Of a stretch of DNA of 55,396 nt, positions 30,484 to 39,658 are shown piece after piece. The notes below the pieces were generated by a model that searched no databases, had not been told where the DNA came from, and worked only from the letters and a program-made list of their open reading frames with translations. The position numbers and the translations under genes are program-made. Numbering within the stretch: position 1 is the stretch's first letter; each line of letters begins with the position of its first letter. Origin of the DNA: Thermoleophilaceae bacterium (lineage in GTDB: Bacteria > Actinomycetota > Thermoleophilia > Solirubrobacterales > Thermoleophilaceae); NCBI GenBank assembly GCA_025928345.1, contig JAICJR010000002.1, positions 1 through 55,396 on the forward strand, given 5' to 3'.

Positions 30484-30958
30484 TCGCGATCAGGATGCCG
30501 CCGATCGCGCCGGCCGCCGAGGCATGCACGAGAGACATCGAGATTCCCGCGCCCGCCAGACGCGCCGCGCAGAAGCCGTAGAGGGACAGCAGCGCGAGAC
30601 CCGACCACTTCGCCAGGTCGAAGGCGGTGCCAAGGTGGAGCACGCCCAGCGCCGCGAGCATGAAGAACAGCGCTGGAAAGGCGGTGCCAACGCACGTGGC
30701 CGCCACCGCCCCAAGCACCTGCGAGAGCTCCTCGCGCGCGATCCCGATCCGGCGGCTGCGCGCCTCGGCGCCGAGCACGTCGCCGTAGAGCTCAGCCAGG
30801 CCCACCGCGAGCGCCGTGCCCACGAGCGTTCCCGCCACCACGCTGGCCGACGGCGGGTGGTCCTGTAGCGCCACCACCAGAGCCAGGCCAATCGTCGCGC
30901 CGTAGATGATTCGCGACACGTGGTGCGACTGGAGGTGCGCTTCGACTGCTCGCTGCAC
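30464..30958 (-). CDS. Integral membrane protein of unknown function
   Basis: SRIIYGATIGLALVVALQDHPPSASVVAGTLVGTALAVGLAELYGDVLG; GTG start. 20-bp convergent overlap with the SulP gene. Confidence 0.65.
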   Translation of the reverse strand: MQRAVEAHLQSHHVSRIIYGATIGLALVVALQDHPPSASVVAGTLVGTALAVGLAELYGDVLGAEARSRRIGIAREELSQVLGAVAATCVGTAFPALFFMLAALGVLHLGTAFDLAKWSGLALLSLYGFCAARLAGAGISMSLVHASAAGAIGGILIAIKSLLH

Positions 30959-31074
30959 GGGCCTCCGTGCGAGCCTAGTTGCGTTCGGGTCCTCCGCCGG
31001 TGGTGCCCGCCCCACGATCCGAGGTATGCGCGCCCCATTGTCTGCGGCGCCCGCAGGTGGGAGCCTCGCTCCAC

Positions 31075-31716
31075 ATGCTCAGTACCAGGACGAGGGCACC
31101 GCGCGCGGACTCCGGGTGGGCAGGGCTCTTCCGGGACGCGTTCAGGCGATCCCGCAACCCCATGGTCCTCACCGACGCGCGGCGGGTCCAAGTCGACGTG
31201 AACGGCCCGTTCGTGAAGCTGCTCGGCCGTGGGCGCGACTCGCTTATCGGGCAGCCGCTCTACAAGTACGTCGACCAGGGCCCGCTGCTCACTCTGGAGG
31301 AATGGCGGGCGGCGCTCGCCGAGGACGAGCTCACCGGCGAGGCGAGCATGATCTGCGCGGGCGGCGAGACGATCGCCGTGCAGTACGCGGCCTACCCGGC
31401 GGTGGTCACCGGAACCCGCCTGGTCCTGTTCGTCGCCCTCAGCGTGTCCCGCTGGGGTCGCCACTTCCGGCGCGATCCCGAGGCGCGGGGGCAGATGGGA
31501 CCGCTTTCGCGGCGCGAGCGCGAGGTCGTCCGCCTGATTGCGCTGGGAGCCAGCGGGCCGGAGATTGCCGAGGAGCTGCACGTCTCCCACAACACCGTGC
31601 GCACCCACGTCTCCAACTCGATGATCAAGGTCGGCGCCAGGTCGCGCGCGCACCTCGTGGCCAAGGCTCTCGGGGACGGCATCGTGCTTGCCACAGCCGA
31701 AATCGCGCAGCAGTAG
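31075..31716 (+). CDS. PAS-like domain + LuxR HTH regulator
   Basis: NPMVLTDARRVQVDVNGPFVKLLGRGRDSLIGQPLY and LSRREREVVRLIALGASGPEIAEELHVSHNTVRTHVSN. Confidence 0.87.
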   Translation: MLSTRTRAPRADSGWAGLFRDAFRRSRNPMVLTDARRVQVDVNGPFVKLLGRGRDSLIGQPLYKYVDQGPLLTLEEWRAALAEDELTGEASMICAGGETIAVQYAAYPAVVTGTRLVLFVALSVSRWGRHFRRDPEARGQMGPLSRREREVVRLIALGASGPEIAEELHVSHNTVRTHVSNSMIKVGARSRAHLVAKALGDGIVLATAEIAQQ

Positions 31717-31753
31717 GATCGACGGAACGCCCGCGGGCGTCCACGATCACAGC

Positions 31754-32077
31754 GTGGTTTTGGTGGAGCTCGAGCTTCCCCCGCTGTTCGCCGAAGCGTG
31801 CGGGTATCGCGGGCATGCGCGGCATGTGGCCCTCCGCTGGACGCCGGAGCTGTTCGAGCTGCGCTGGACCGACAACGGCCATACCTTCGTGGGCGAGGTC
31901 GACCCCTTTCTCGCGCTGTGCACTCATCCCGCCACGGCCGCGGCGCTCGAGCCGTTCCATAGTGCCAACTCGGCGGAGGGAACCCGGCCCTGGCTCCTCG
32001 TCGACCGCGACCGGCGCCGGCTGAGCTTCGGCACCGCGGCCGAGGTGTGGATGGTGCTGAACAAGCAAGGGCGCTAG
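31754..32077 (+). CDS. Small protein of unknown function
   Basis: Coding-like composition; GTG start inferred; 107 aa. Confidence 0.5.
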   Translation: MVLVELELPPLFAEACGYRGHARHVALRWTPELFELRWTDNGHTFVGEVDPFLALCTHPATAAALEPFHSANSAEGTRPWLLVDRDRRRLSFGTAAEVWMVLNKQGR

Positions 32078-32083
32078 CCGATT

Positions 32084-32128
32084 TCACCCCTTTCGCATGA
32101 GGCCCGGGCCCGGCGCCGAACCTAGGCT
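32084..32128 (+). promoter_or_regulatory. Palindrome site TCACCC-CTTTC-GCATGA (32084-32100) + N22 + -10 TAGGCT (32123-32128)
   Basis: Motif family member; ATG at 32137 is 8 nt after the -10. Confidence 0.75.
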
Positions 32129-32136
32129 CGTCCGCG

Positions 32137-33006
32137 ATGTGCCGTTGGATGGCATGGCTGGGTCAACCGGTTCTGATCGAGGAGCTGCTCTTCAAGACGC
32201 AGCATGGGATCGTCGATCAGAGCCTGCACGCCCGCATGGGCGCAGAGCCCACGAACGGCGACGGCTTCGGCCTCGGTTGGTACGGCACCGGCGAGGGACC
32301 CGCCCTGTACCGCAGCATCGCGCCCGCCTGGTCGGACCGCAACCTGCGCGAGTTGGCCGCGCACGTGGAGTCGCCGCTGTTTCTGACGCACGTGCGCGCG
32401 GCGATCGGCTCACCCGTGCAGGAGACGAATTGCCATCCGTTCCGGTGCGGCCGGTGGCTCTTCGTGCACAACGGCTACGTCGGCGAGTTTCACCGCCTCA
32501 GGCGGCGGCTAATGCTGGCGATCGATCCCGAGCTCTTCGACGACGTGCACGGCTCGACAGACACGGAGGTGGTATTCCAGCTCGCACGCACGTTCGGGCT
32601 CGAAAAGGACCCGATCGCGGCGCTCGAGCAGACCGTCGGGTTGATCGAGGCCACGGCTGCCGAGCTCGGAGTGTCCGCGGAGGTCCAGGGCACGTTCGGG
32701 GTCTCAGACGGCACGGGGCTGTGGGCGGTGCGCTACTCCACCGAGGGCAGCGCGCGCTCGCTGTTCGCGTCCAACGATCCGGCCACCATCCGCGCGCTCC
32801 ACCCGGAGAACCCGCGCTTCGCCCGCCTCAGCCCTGACGACCGCTTGATCGTCTCCGAGCCGTTCTCCGACCTTCCCGGCTTGTGGCAGGAGATCCCCGA
32901 GTCCACCGCGGTCACGGTTCAGCATGGCGGCGTACTCGAGGAGCGACCGTTCGTTCCGCGCCCGCCGGCGCCAAAACTTCACGCCGCCGGCGCGCTCAAT
33001 GCTTGA
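32137..33006 (+). CDS. Class II glutamine amidotransferase (YafJ/EgtC-like)
   Basis: MCRWMAWLGQPV (Cys2), GDGFGLGWYG, FLTHVRAAIGSPVQETNCHPF, HNGYVG. Confidence 0.92.
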   Translation: MCRWMAWLGQPVLIEELLFKTQHGIVDQSLHARMGAEPTNGDGFGLGWYGTGEGPALYRSIAPAWSDRNLRELAAHVESPLFLTHVRAAIGSPVQETNCHPFRCGRWLFVHNGYVGEFHRLRRRLMLAIDPELFDDVHGSTDTEVVFQLARTFGLEKDPIAALEQTVGLIEATAAELGVSAEVQGTFGVSDGTGLWAVRYSTEGSARSLFASNDPATIRALHPENPRFARLSPDDRLIVSEPFSDLPGLWQEIPESTAVTVQHGGVLEERPFVPRPPAPKLHAAGALNA

Positions 33007-34159
33007 GGCCCGTCACCAGAGGAGCGCACCCTGGCTTCCGGCGTGGGCGCGCTGGAGCCGCGCTGCGGCGGAGGAGCCGTGGACCGTCGGGGTCGAGGAC
33101 GAGCTGGTGCTTGTCGACCCTCGCACCTGGTCGCCCGCCAATCGCGCGGAAGAGCTCGTGGCAGCGCTGCCCGACCACGCCTCCATAGAGACACACGCCT
33201 GCGTCGTGGAGCTGAAGACGGCGCCGCACGAGACGGTGGCCGAGACGGTCGCCGACCTCGCGACGCTGCGTCGCCTGGCGTCCCGCCTGGTCGACGAGGA
33301 GCTCGGCCTGCGCCTGGCGGGCTCGGGCACGCACCCGCTCGCCACGGATTCCCACGTCGAGGTTTCCTCGAGCCCGCGCTACGCGGACATCGAGTGCATG
33401 ATGCGGGCGGTGGCCCGCCGCGAGCCCACGATGGCGCTGCACGTCCACGTGGCCGTGCCCCACGCCGAGCTGGCCGTGCGGGCGCTCGACGGCCTGCGCT
33501 GCGAGCTTCCGCTGCTCCTCGCGCTGTCAGCCAACTCTCCGTTCTGGCGCGGCCGCGACTCCGGCTTCGCCTCCATGCGCACGCCGCTCCTGTCGATGTT
33601 CCCGCGCTTCGGCATTCCCCGCAGGTTCGGCTCGTACGCGGCTTATGTCGAGGTGGTGAGTGGGCTGCTGCGCTCGCGGGCGGTGCCCGACCCAGGCTTT
33701 CTCTGGTGGGACGTCCGGCTCCAGCCGGGGCTCGGCACTGTCGAGGTGCGCATCATGGACGCGCAGACCAGGGTCGCCGACATCGCCCCGCTGGCCGCGC
33801 TCGTGCAGTGCCTCGTCTTCGCTCACGCAACTGCCGCGGAGCCGCCCGGGGTCGGTCAGGAGCTGCTCGCAGAGAACCGCTTTCTCGCCGCGCGGGACGG
33901 GCTGCGGGCGCAGCTCTCCTCCACGCCGGAGGGGCGCACCCGCCCGGCTGCCGAGTGGCTTGGCGGGATTATCGAGAGCTGCCGGCCGGCGGCGCAGGCG
34001 CTGGGTTGCGCCTCCGAGCTCGAGCACGCGCTCGCACTGGCCGAGGATCCCGGTGCGGTGCGCCAGCGCAGGCTCGCGGCGAGCGCCGGGCTCGGGGCGC
34101 TGCCGGCGCTGCTCAGCGCGGAGCTCGCCCCGGCGGAGCGGGTGGTGGTGGCGGCCTGA
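32999..34159 (+). CDS. Carboxylate-amine ligase (YbdK/GCS2-like)
   Basis: TVGVEDELVLVDPRTW, SGTHPLATDSHVEVSSSPRY, MALHVHVAVPHAE; start overlaps the upstream stop. Confidence 0.9.
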   Translation: MLEARHQRSAPWLPAWARWSRAAAEEPWTVGVEDELVLVDPRTWSPANRAEELVAALPDHASIETHACVVELKTAPHETVAETVADLATLRRLASRLVDEELGLRLAGSGTHPLATDSHVEVSSSPRYADIECMMRAVARREPTMALHVHVAVPHAELAVRALDGLRCELPLLLALSANSPFWRGRDSGFASMRTPLLSMFPRFGIPRRFGSYAAYVEVVSGLLRSRAVPDPGFLWWDVRLQPGLGTVEVRIMDAQTRVADIAPLAALVQCLVFAHATAAEPPGVGQELLAENRFLAARDGLRAQLSSTPEGRTRPAAEWLGGIIESCRPAAQALGCASELEHALALAEDPGAVRQRRLAASAGLGALPALLSAELAPAERVVVAA

Positions 34160-34168
34160 GCGGCCGGT

Positions 34169-34813
34169 TCAGGCGGCGAGCAGCTCGGGGTACAGGCGCT
34201 CGCAGAGCTCGCGCACCTTGCCGCGCTCCGCCGGCGCGAGCGCGGAGCCAAACAGCTGCCTGAGCTGGTCGTCCGCGGCTTCGAGGTAGCGCTCCGCGAA
34301 CTCGGACTTGACCTCGACCTCGAGCCGCGTTTCACCCGGACCCACCGGGTACTCGAGACGGTCCCAGCTCAGCTCGAGCCGGTGCAGGCCCTGCACGTAC
34401 TCGTGTATCGAGCGGTTGTTTCGAAGCGCGCCGATCGCGTGGAGGCCGCCTCCGGGCGCGATGCTCGCCGCCTCGTGCACGACCTCGAGGAGGCCGTGCT
34501 CCGCGAGCAGCCGCTCGAGCTCGCCGCTCTCCTCGACGACCGAGTCCAGGAGGACGTTCACCTCCTTGCGCTGCTTCCCGCTCCGGCCAACCCGGCGTGA
34601 CGGGCCCTTCCAGGTGAGCTCCGCGCCCTGCTGGGTGTCGGTCATGCGGATACGCAGGGAGCAGCCTGCGCCGCGCAGGTCGAGCGCCTCTGTGTCGAAG
34701 TACGTATCTGTGATCGCGACGTTCTGCGAGCCCGCGAGCGTCAGATCCGCGAGCTCGATGGGGACGACCGCCGGATCCTCGCCCGTGTAGAGGTACTGGA
34801 GCTCGACCTCCAT
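34169..34813 (-). CDS. CYTH-domain protein (triphosphate tunnel fold)
   Basis: MEVELQYLY...DTYFDTEALDLRGAGCSLRIRMTDTQQGAELTWKGPS...RLEVEVKSEF. Confidence 0.85.
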   Translation of the reverse strand: MEVELQYLYTGEDPAVVPIELADLTLAGSQNVAITDTYFDTEALDLRGAGCSLRIRMTDTQQGAELTWKGPSRRVGRSGKQRKEVNVLLDSVVEESGELERLLAEHGLLEVVHEAASIAPGGGLHAIGALRNNRSIHEYVQGLHRLELSWDRLEYPVGPGETRLEVEVKSEFAERYLEAADDQLRQLFGSALAPAERGKVRELCERLYPELLAA

Positions 34814-34878
34814 CTCGGTCGCATATACCCCGGCTGCAGGGCCGGCAATCTGAGACCAGGGACGATCGGGGGAGGATT

Positions 34879-34923
34879 TCACCCACTTCGCATGATGGCG
34901 GGCTTAGCGGACGCGCATATGTT
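34879..34923 (+). promoter_or_regulatory. Palindrome site TCACCC-ACTTC-GCATGA (34879-34895) + N22 + -10 TATGTT (34918-34923)
   Basis: Motif family member. Confidence 0.75.
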
Positions 34924-34948
34924 CGGCGCCAGTCGCCGACAGGCACCC

Positions 34949-35293
34949 ATGGACTTCCGCACTCACAGCTTCCTGGCAAGCCACTTCCACGCCGCCTCCA
35001 CGAATGGCGGGGGCGACGTGCTGGTTGGCCTCGCGGTGGTGTTCGGCTGCTCACTCGTGCTGTTCGCCGTCGCGTGGTACATGCACGGCGGCGGCGACGA
35101 CGACTCGGAGCCGGGCGGAGGCGGAGGCGGCCCACGCGGACCCGACCGCCCCCCTGGCGGCCCCTCCTGGTGGCCGGACTTCGAGCGTCAGTTCGCACGC
35201 TATGCGGCCGGCTACGCGGAAGGGCGGGCGCGCTCCCGGGACCTGGTGGGAGCCGTCGCCAGTGACCGCACCGTCGTCCCGCCAGAGACCTGA
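34949..35293 (+). CDS. Single-TM small protein with Gly/Pro-rich linker
   Basis: MDFRTHSFLASHFHAASTNGGGDVLVGLAVVFGCSLVLFAVAWYMHGGG... Confidence 0.6.
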   Translation: MDFRTHSFLASHFHAASTNGGGDVLVGLAVVFGCSLVLFAVAWYMHGGGDDDSEPGGGGGGPRGPDRPPGGPSWWPDFERQFARYAAGYAEGRARSRDLVGAVASDRTVVPPET

Positions 35294-35964
35294 TGCGCCT
35301 CGAGCTCGGCACACCCGTGCAGTGCAGCGGCGAGAAGCTCGGCGAGCTTGCGGACGTGGTGATCGATCCGGTCACCCGGCGCATCACCCACCTGGTGGTG
35401 AGCGGCGACGGAAACTTCCAGCAGGCCCGTCTCGTGCCCATCGGCCTCGCAGACCCGGACGGCGGAGCGGAGCTGTGCCTGCGCTGCTCGATCGAGGAGG
35501 CGGGTGGCTTCCAGCCCGTGCAGGACTTCGCCTACCTTCGTCTCGACGAGCTGCCGCCACAGGACCCTGAGTGGGACGTGGGAATCGAGCACGTACTGGC
35601 GGTCCCCTACTACCCGATGGGCGATCCCGGCGATATGGCGTACTCGTACGACAACCGGGTGGGCATGTCCTACGACCGCGTGCCGAAGGGGGACGTGGAG
35701 ATACGGCGGTCGAGCACCGTGATTTCGGACGACGGCGAGTTCGTCGGCACCGTGGACGGCTTCCTCGTCGACGACGACCAGCGCATCACCCATCTGGTGC
35801 TCGGCAGCGGTCACCTCTGGAGGCGGCGCAAGCTCAACGTTCCGATCGAAGCTGTGACCAAGGTGGAGATGGACAGCCTCGCCCTGAAGCTCAGCAGGCG
35901 CGAGGTGAGACGGCTACCGGCAGCGCGCGTTCACCGCTGGCACCTCACGGGTGCTGGGCGCTAG
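35293..35964 (+). CDS. PRC-barrel domain protein (tandem repeats)
   Basis: GEKLGELADVVIDPVTRRITHLVV and DDGEFVGTVDGFLVDDDQRITHLVLGSGHLWRRRKLNVPIEAV. Confidence 0.85.
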   Translation: MRLELGTPVQCSGEKLGELADVVIDPVTRRITHLVVSGDGNFQQARLVPIGLADPDGGAELCLRCSIEEAGGFQPVQDFAYLRLDELPPQDPEWDVGIEHVLAVPYYPMGDPGDMAYSYDNRVGMSYDRVPKGDVEIRRSSTVISDDGEFVGTVDGFLVDDDQRITHLVLGSGHLWRRRKLNVPIEAVTKVEMDSLALKLSRREVRRLPAARVHRWHLTGAGR

Positions 35965-36406
35965 CTGCTCCGCGCTCGCGGGTCTTTTGCCGCTGGCGAG
36001 CGCGCCCCGCTAAGAAGATCCCGATCACCGCCGCGGCCACTGCGAGGCCGATCAAGAGCCAGCCCCACCATGGGATCCCGCCAGACGAGGACTCGCTCTC
36101 CTTGGAGCTCGGCGTCGCTTTGACCGTTGTGCTCGTCTTGTTCGTGATCGACGTGGTCTGCGATGGCGCGGTGCTCGTGGTGGTCTGAGTGACGGTTTTC
36201 GTCTGCGCCGGCGCCGTGACTGTGGCCGTCTTGGTGGGGGCTTCCGTGCTCGACGTCGGCACCGTGGCCGCCGCAAGCTTGTCCTGAGCCTTCGCGGCCG
36301 CCGTGGCCGCGCTCTCCTGCGCAGAGGTGCTCGACCCGCCACCACCACAGGCAGCGAAGCTCAGGGCGAGCACGGCGAGGATCGACACGGTTGCGCGGGA
36401 CCACAT
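35945..36406 (-). CDS. Lipoprotein with Thr/Ser-rich stalk and C-terminal TM
   Basis: Lipobox LSFAAC; Thr/Ser-rich repeats; WWGWLLIGLAVAAAVIGIFLAGR; convergent overlap with the PRC gene. Confidence 0.7.
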   Translation of the reverse strand: MWSRATVSILAVLALSFAACGGGGSSTSAQESAATAAAKAQDKLAAATVPTSSTEAPTKTATVTAPAQTKTVTQTTTSTAPSQTTSITNKTSTTVKATPSSKESESSSGGIPWWGWLLIGLAVAAAVIGIFLAGRARQRQKTRERGAASAQHP

Positions 36407-36491
36407 GGCAGGGTCAAGTGTCGATCCCGGGCGGCGCCGTACACAAGGTTGTCCGCACCATTCACGGCCGGGTGCGGGCACCGGGCGCGTC

Positions 36492-36536
36492 TCACCTGGT
36501 TCGGACGATGCGCGCGGGGGCGTGCGGACCGATGCT
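36492..36536 (+). promoter_or_regulatory. Palindrome site TCACCT-GGTTC-GGACGA (36492-36508) + N22 + -10 GATGCT (36531-36536)
   Basis: Motif family member; GTG start at 36543. Confidence 0.7.
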
Positions 36537-36542
36537 GCGTCC

Positions 36543-37766
36543 GTGAAATGGGAGCTGGCGATCGTCTCGGCGTCCGTTCTCGCGGTGGCCGGGATTTCGC
36601 GCCGGCTGAATGACACTCCGTTAACGCCGGCGATGGTGTTCGTGGCCATCGGCCTCCTGGCGGGACCGCTCGCCGTCGACGTGGTCGGTCCCTCGCCCGC
36701 GGGAGCGACGGTGCGCACTCTGGCGGAGACGACGCTCGCGATCGTGCTGTTCTCGGACGCGTCCAAGATCAAGCCGCGACTGCTCAGGCGCGAGTCGGGC
36801 GTGCCGGTGCGGCTGCTCGCCATCGGGCTGCCGCTCACGATCGTCTCGGGCGCGGTGCTCGCGAAAGGCATCTTCGGCCACCTGAGCGTTGCCGAGGCCG
36901 TGGTGCTCGCGGTGCTCCTCGCGCCCACGGATGCCGCACTCGGCCAGTCCGTGGTCACCGAGCCGCGGCTTCCCTCGCGCATTCGCCAGGGACTGAACGT
37001 GGAGAGCGGGCTGAACGACGGCATCTGCGTGCCGCTCCTACTCGTCACCCTCGCGGTCGCGGACGTGGAGGAGAAGTCGGCCACGGGCCATCACGCGCTT
37101 GCCGTGCTGGTGGAGGAGATCGGTTACGGCGCACTCGGCGGCGTGGCCGCCGGGCTGGCCGCCGCCGCTGTCGTGATGCTCGGCGTTCGCCGAGACCTGA
37201 TCCGCGGCTCGTGGCTGCAGGTCATCCCGATCGCGGGCTCGGGGCTCGCGTACGGGTTGGCGCTCGGGTTCGGCGGTTCGGGCTTCATCGCCGCGTTCGT
37301 GGCGGGCGGCGTCTTCGGCGCACTCGAGAGCCGGGAGTCCGCGCACGCATCGCGGCTCAACGAAGAGGTGGGGGCGCTGCTCGGCGGGGTCACCTTCCTG
37401 ATCTTCGCCGCGGTGCTGCTCGGCCCGACGCTCGAGCACGTGAGCTGGCAGGCGGCGCTCTACGCGGTGCTCAGCCTCACCCTTGTCCGCATGCTGCCGG
37501 TGGCCATCGCGATGGCCCGGAGCGGTGCCAACTGGAGGACGGTCGCCTTTCTCGGATGGTTCGGCCCGCGCGGCCTCGCGTCGATCGTCTTCGCGGTGAT
37601 CGTGGTGCAGGAGGCCCATCTGGCGGGCGCTCAGACGATCCTCGTCGCCACCTATTTCGCCATTGGCCTGTCGGTCTTCGCCCACGGCATCACGGCGGCG
37701 CCGCTGGCCAAGCGCTACGCCCATTGGGCCGAACGGCACCCTCGGCCGAGTCCGGCGGAGACGTAG
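36543..37766 (+). CDS. Cation:proton antiporter (NhaP/CPA1 type)
   Basis: PLTPAMVFVAIGLLAGP...LAPTDAALGQSVVTEPRLPSRIRQGLNVESGLNDGICVPLLLV...GWFGPRGLASIVF. Confidence 0.93.
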   Translation: MKWELAIVSASVLAVAGISRRLNDTPLTPAMVFVAIGLLAGPLAVDVVGPSPAGATVRTLAETTLAIVLFSDASKIKPRLLRRESGVPVRLLAIGLPLTIVSGAVLAKGIFGHLSVAEAVVLAVLLAPTDAALGQSVVTEPRLPSRIRQGLNVESGLNDGICVPLLLVTLAVADVEEKSATGHHALAVLVEEIGYGALGGVAAGLAAAAVVMLGVRRDLIRGSWLQVIPIAGSGLAYGLALGFGGSGFIAAFVAGGVFGALESRESAHASRLNEEVGALLGGVTFLIFAAVLLGPTLEHVSWQAALYAVLSLTLVRMLPVAIAMARSGANWRTVAFLGWFGPRGLASIVFAVIVVQEAHLAGAQTILVATYFAIGLSVFAHGITAAPLAKRYAHWAERHPRPSPAET

Positions 37767-37819
37767 TCAGGCCACGGTGGACGCTATAGGGTGGGCGGTC
37801 CCGTCCCCCGTGCGGTGAG

Positions 37820-39658
37820 ATGAGTGCAGATTCGCCCAGCGCGTCCGGTTTAGTTGGGTCGCTGCGGCCTCGCGACCGGCTCATAGCGACCCTTGCGCTG
37901 GCGGCTGCCGCGGCCCAGGTCGCGGTCACCGCGGACGCTGACTTCCTCGCACACCCGGGCTGGCTCGCCGCCCAGAAGGCCGACTTCGTGCTCGGTCCGG
38001 TGCTGATCGGTCTCTACTGGCTGCGCGTGCGGCCGGGGAACCGGTTCGGCTGGCTGCTCATCGCCTTCGGGTTCATCTGCGCCGTTTACATCACGCAGTC
38101 GCTCACCACTCCCTGGCTGTTCGGCGTCGGCCTCATCTGGGAGAGCGTCATCTACCTGGCGACCCTGGTCTTGATCCTCACTTTCCCCAACGGGCGGCTC
38201 GACGGCATCGCCGCGAAGCTCGTGGTCGGCGCCGGGGCCGTGGCGGCCGCGCTCAACGTCGCGCTGGTCGTGATGCTGCCGGTGACGAACGCGGGCGGCG
38301 CGATTTCCGGCTGCCGGCAGCTCTGTCCGAAGAACGGCGTGGCCTTCGCGTCGAACCCGAGTCTCGCGCTCGACCTGATCAAGCCATTTCAGATCGTGGT
38401 GATCTGCGTGGCGGTGGCCACGGCCGCGCTCCTGATCTGGCGCATCGCCACGGGCACGCCGCCGCAGCGCAGCGCCCACGCGATCGGCACCTCGGTCGCG
38501 CTGCTCTTCACGGCGCTCCAGATCACGTTTCTGTCGCTGAACATCTTCGAAGTGAACGCGCCCGAGTTGACGAACGCGATCCAGTGGGCGTTCACGGCCG
38601 CGCGCGCCTTGATCTGGTACGGCTTCCTTTTTGCCCTCATCGCCGCGCAGCTCTTCGCCGGGCGCACGCTGCAGCGGCTCGTGCAGCAGTCCCTGCGGCG
38701 TCCCGGCCGGCGCGAACTCGAGGCGATGCTGCGCCGGCCGCTTGGGGATCCGAGCTTCGAACTGCGCTTCTGGGATTCGAAGCAGAACGAATGGCCGGGC
38801 GGCCTCGAGCCCGGCGCCGGAAATGCGGTGACGGTGGTCGAGCGCGACGGGTCGCCCGCGGTGGCGCTCATCCACGACGCGCAGCTCGACGATGACCCCG
38901 AACTGCTGCACGCGGCCGGCGCGATCGCGCTCCTGGCCGCCGAGAACGCCGAGCTCGACGCGGCCTGGAAGGACGCCGTCGACGATCTCCAGCGCTCGCG
39001 CGAGCGCATCATCAGCGCCGTGCACGACGAGCGGCACCGAGTGGCGGTCAACCTTCACGACAGCGTGCAGCAGCGCCTCGGCGCGCTGCGCCTGCGCCTC
39101 GCAATGAGCGCCGAGCTTGTGTCCGAGGAATCGCTCCGCAGCCGGCTGAACTCCATCGGCCAGGGGGTGGACGACGCGATCGAAGAGGTGCGCGAGGTCT
39201 CCCACGGGCTGTATCCGCACCTGCTGATCGAGCAGGGGCTCGCGCCCGCGCTCGAGCGGGCCGTGCTACCCGTCGAGGTCCGCCACAACAAACTCTCCCG
39301 GTACCCGGCCGAGCTCGAGCTGGCGGTGTATTACTGCTGCCTCGAAGCTGTTCAGAACGCAATGAAGCACGGCGGACCCGAGGTGACTGTGAGCGTGAGC
39401 CTCCAGGAGAGCGACGGTTCGCTGAGCTTCGAGGTCGCGGACGACGGGCCGGGATTCGACCCTTCGGCGGAGCGCGCCGGACTCGGGCTTCAGAGCCTGA
39501 AGGACCGCCTCGGCGGGGTGGGCGGGCAGCTGACGATCACGAGCGAGCCGGGGCGCGGCACAGTCGTCGCCGGGGCCGTTCCGCTGCGAGCGGGCTGGGC
39601 CCGCCGGGCGGCGCGCCTGCGCGGTCACTCGGGCGGCTCGCCCTCCAAGAGCGCCTGA
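37820..39658 (+). CDS. NarL-type sensor histidine kinase
   Basis: TM sensor; ERHRVAVNLHDSVQQRLGALRLRLAMS box with DERHRVAVNLHDS; HATPase ADDGPGFDP...GLGLQSLKDRLGGVGG. Confidence 0.9.
   Translation: MSADSPSASGLVGSLRPRDRLIATLALAAAAAQVAVTADADFLAHPGWLAAQKADFVLGPVLIGLYWLRVRPGNRFGWLLIAFGFICAVYITQSLTTPWLFGVGLIWESVIYLATLVLILTFPNGRLDGIAAKLVVGAGAVAAALNVALVVMLPVTNAGGAISGCRQLCPKNGVAFASNPSLALDLIKPFQIVVICVAVATAALLIWRIATGTPPQRSAHAIGTSVALLFTALQITFLSLNIFEVNAPELTNAIQWAFTAARALIWYGFLFALIAAQLFAGRTLQRLVQQSLRRPGRRELEAMLRRPLGDPSFELRFWDSKQNEWPGGLEPGAGNAVTVVERDGSPAVALIHDAQLDDDPELLHAAGAIALLAAENAELDAAWKDAVDDLQRSRERIISAVHDERHRVAVNLHDSVQQRLGALRLRLAMSAELVSEESLRSRLNSIGQGVDDAIEEVREVSHGLYPHLLIEQGLAPALERAVLPVEVRHNKLSRYPAELELAVYYCCLEAVQNAMKHGGPEVTVSVSLQESDGSLSFEVADDGPGFDPSAERAGLGLQSLKDRLGGVGGQLTITSEPGRGTVVAGAVPLRAGWARRAARLRGHSGGSPSKSA

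Noticed and set aside
32084-34923. Interpreting the 17-bp motif as an ECF sigma promoter (-35 plus -10)
   Set aside because: The two half-sites are only 5 bp apart and palindromic, while a separate -10-like hexamer lies at a constant 22 nt; this suits a dimeric activator better. Sigma involvement is not excluded.
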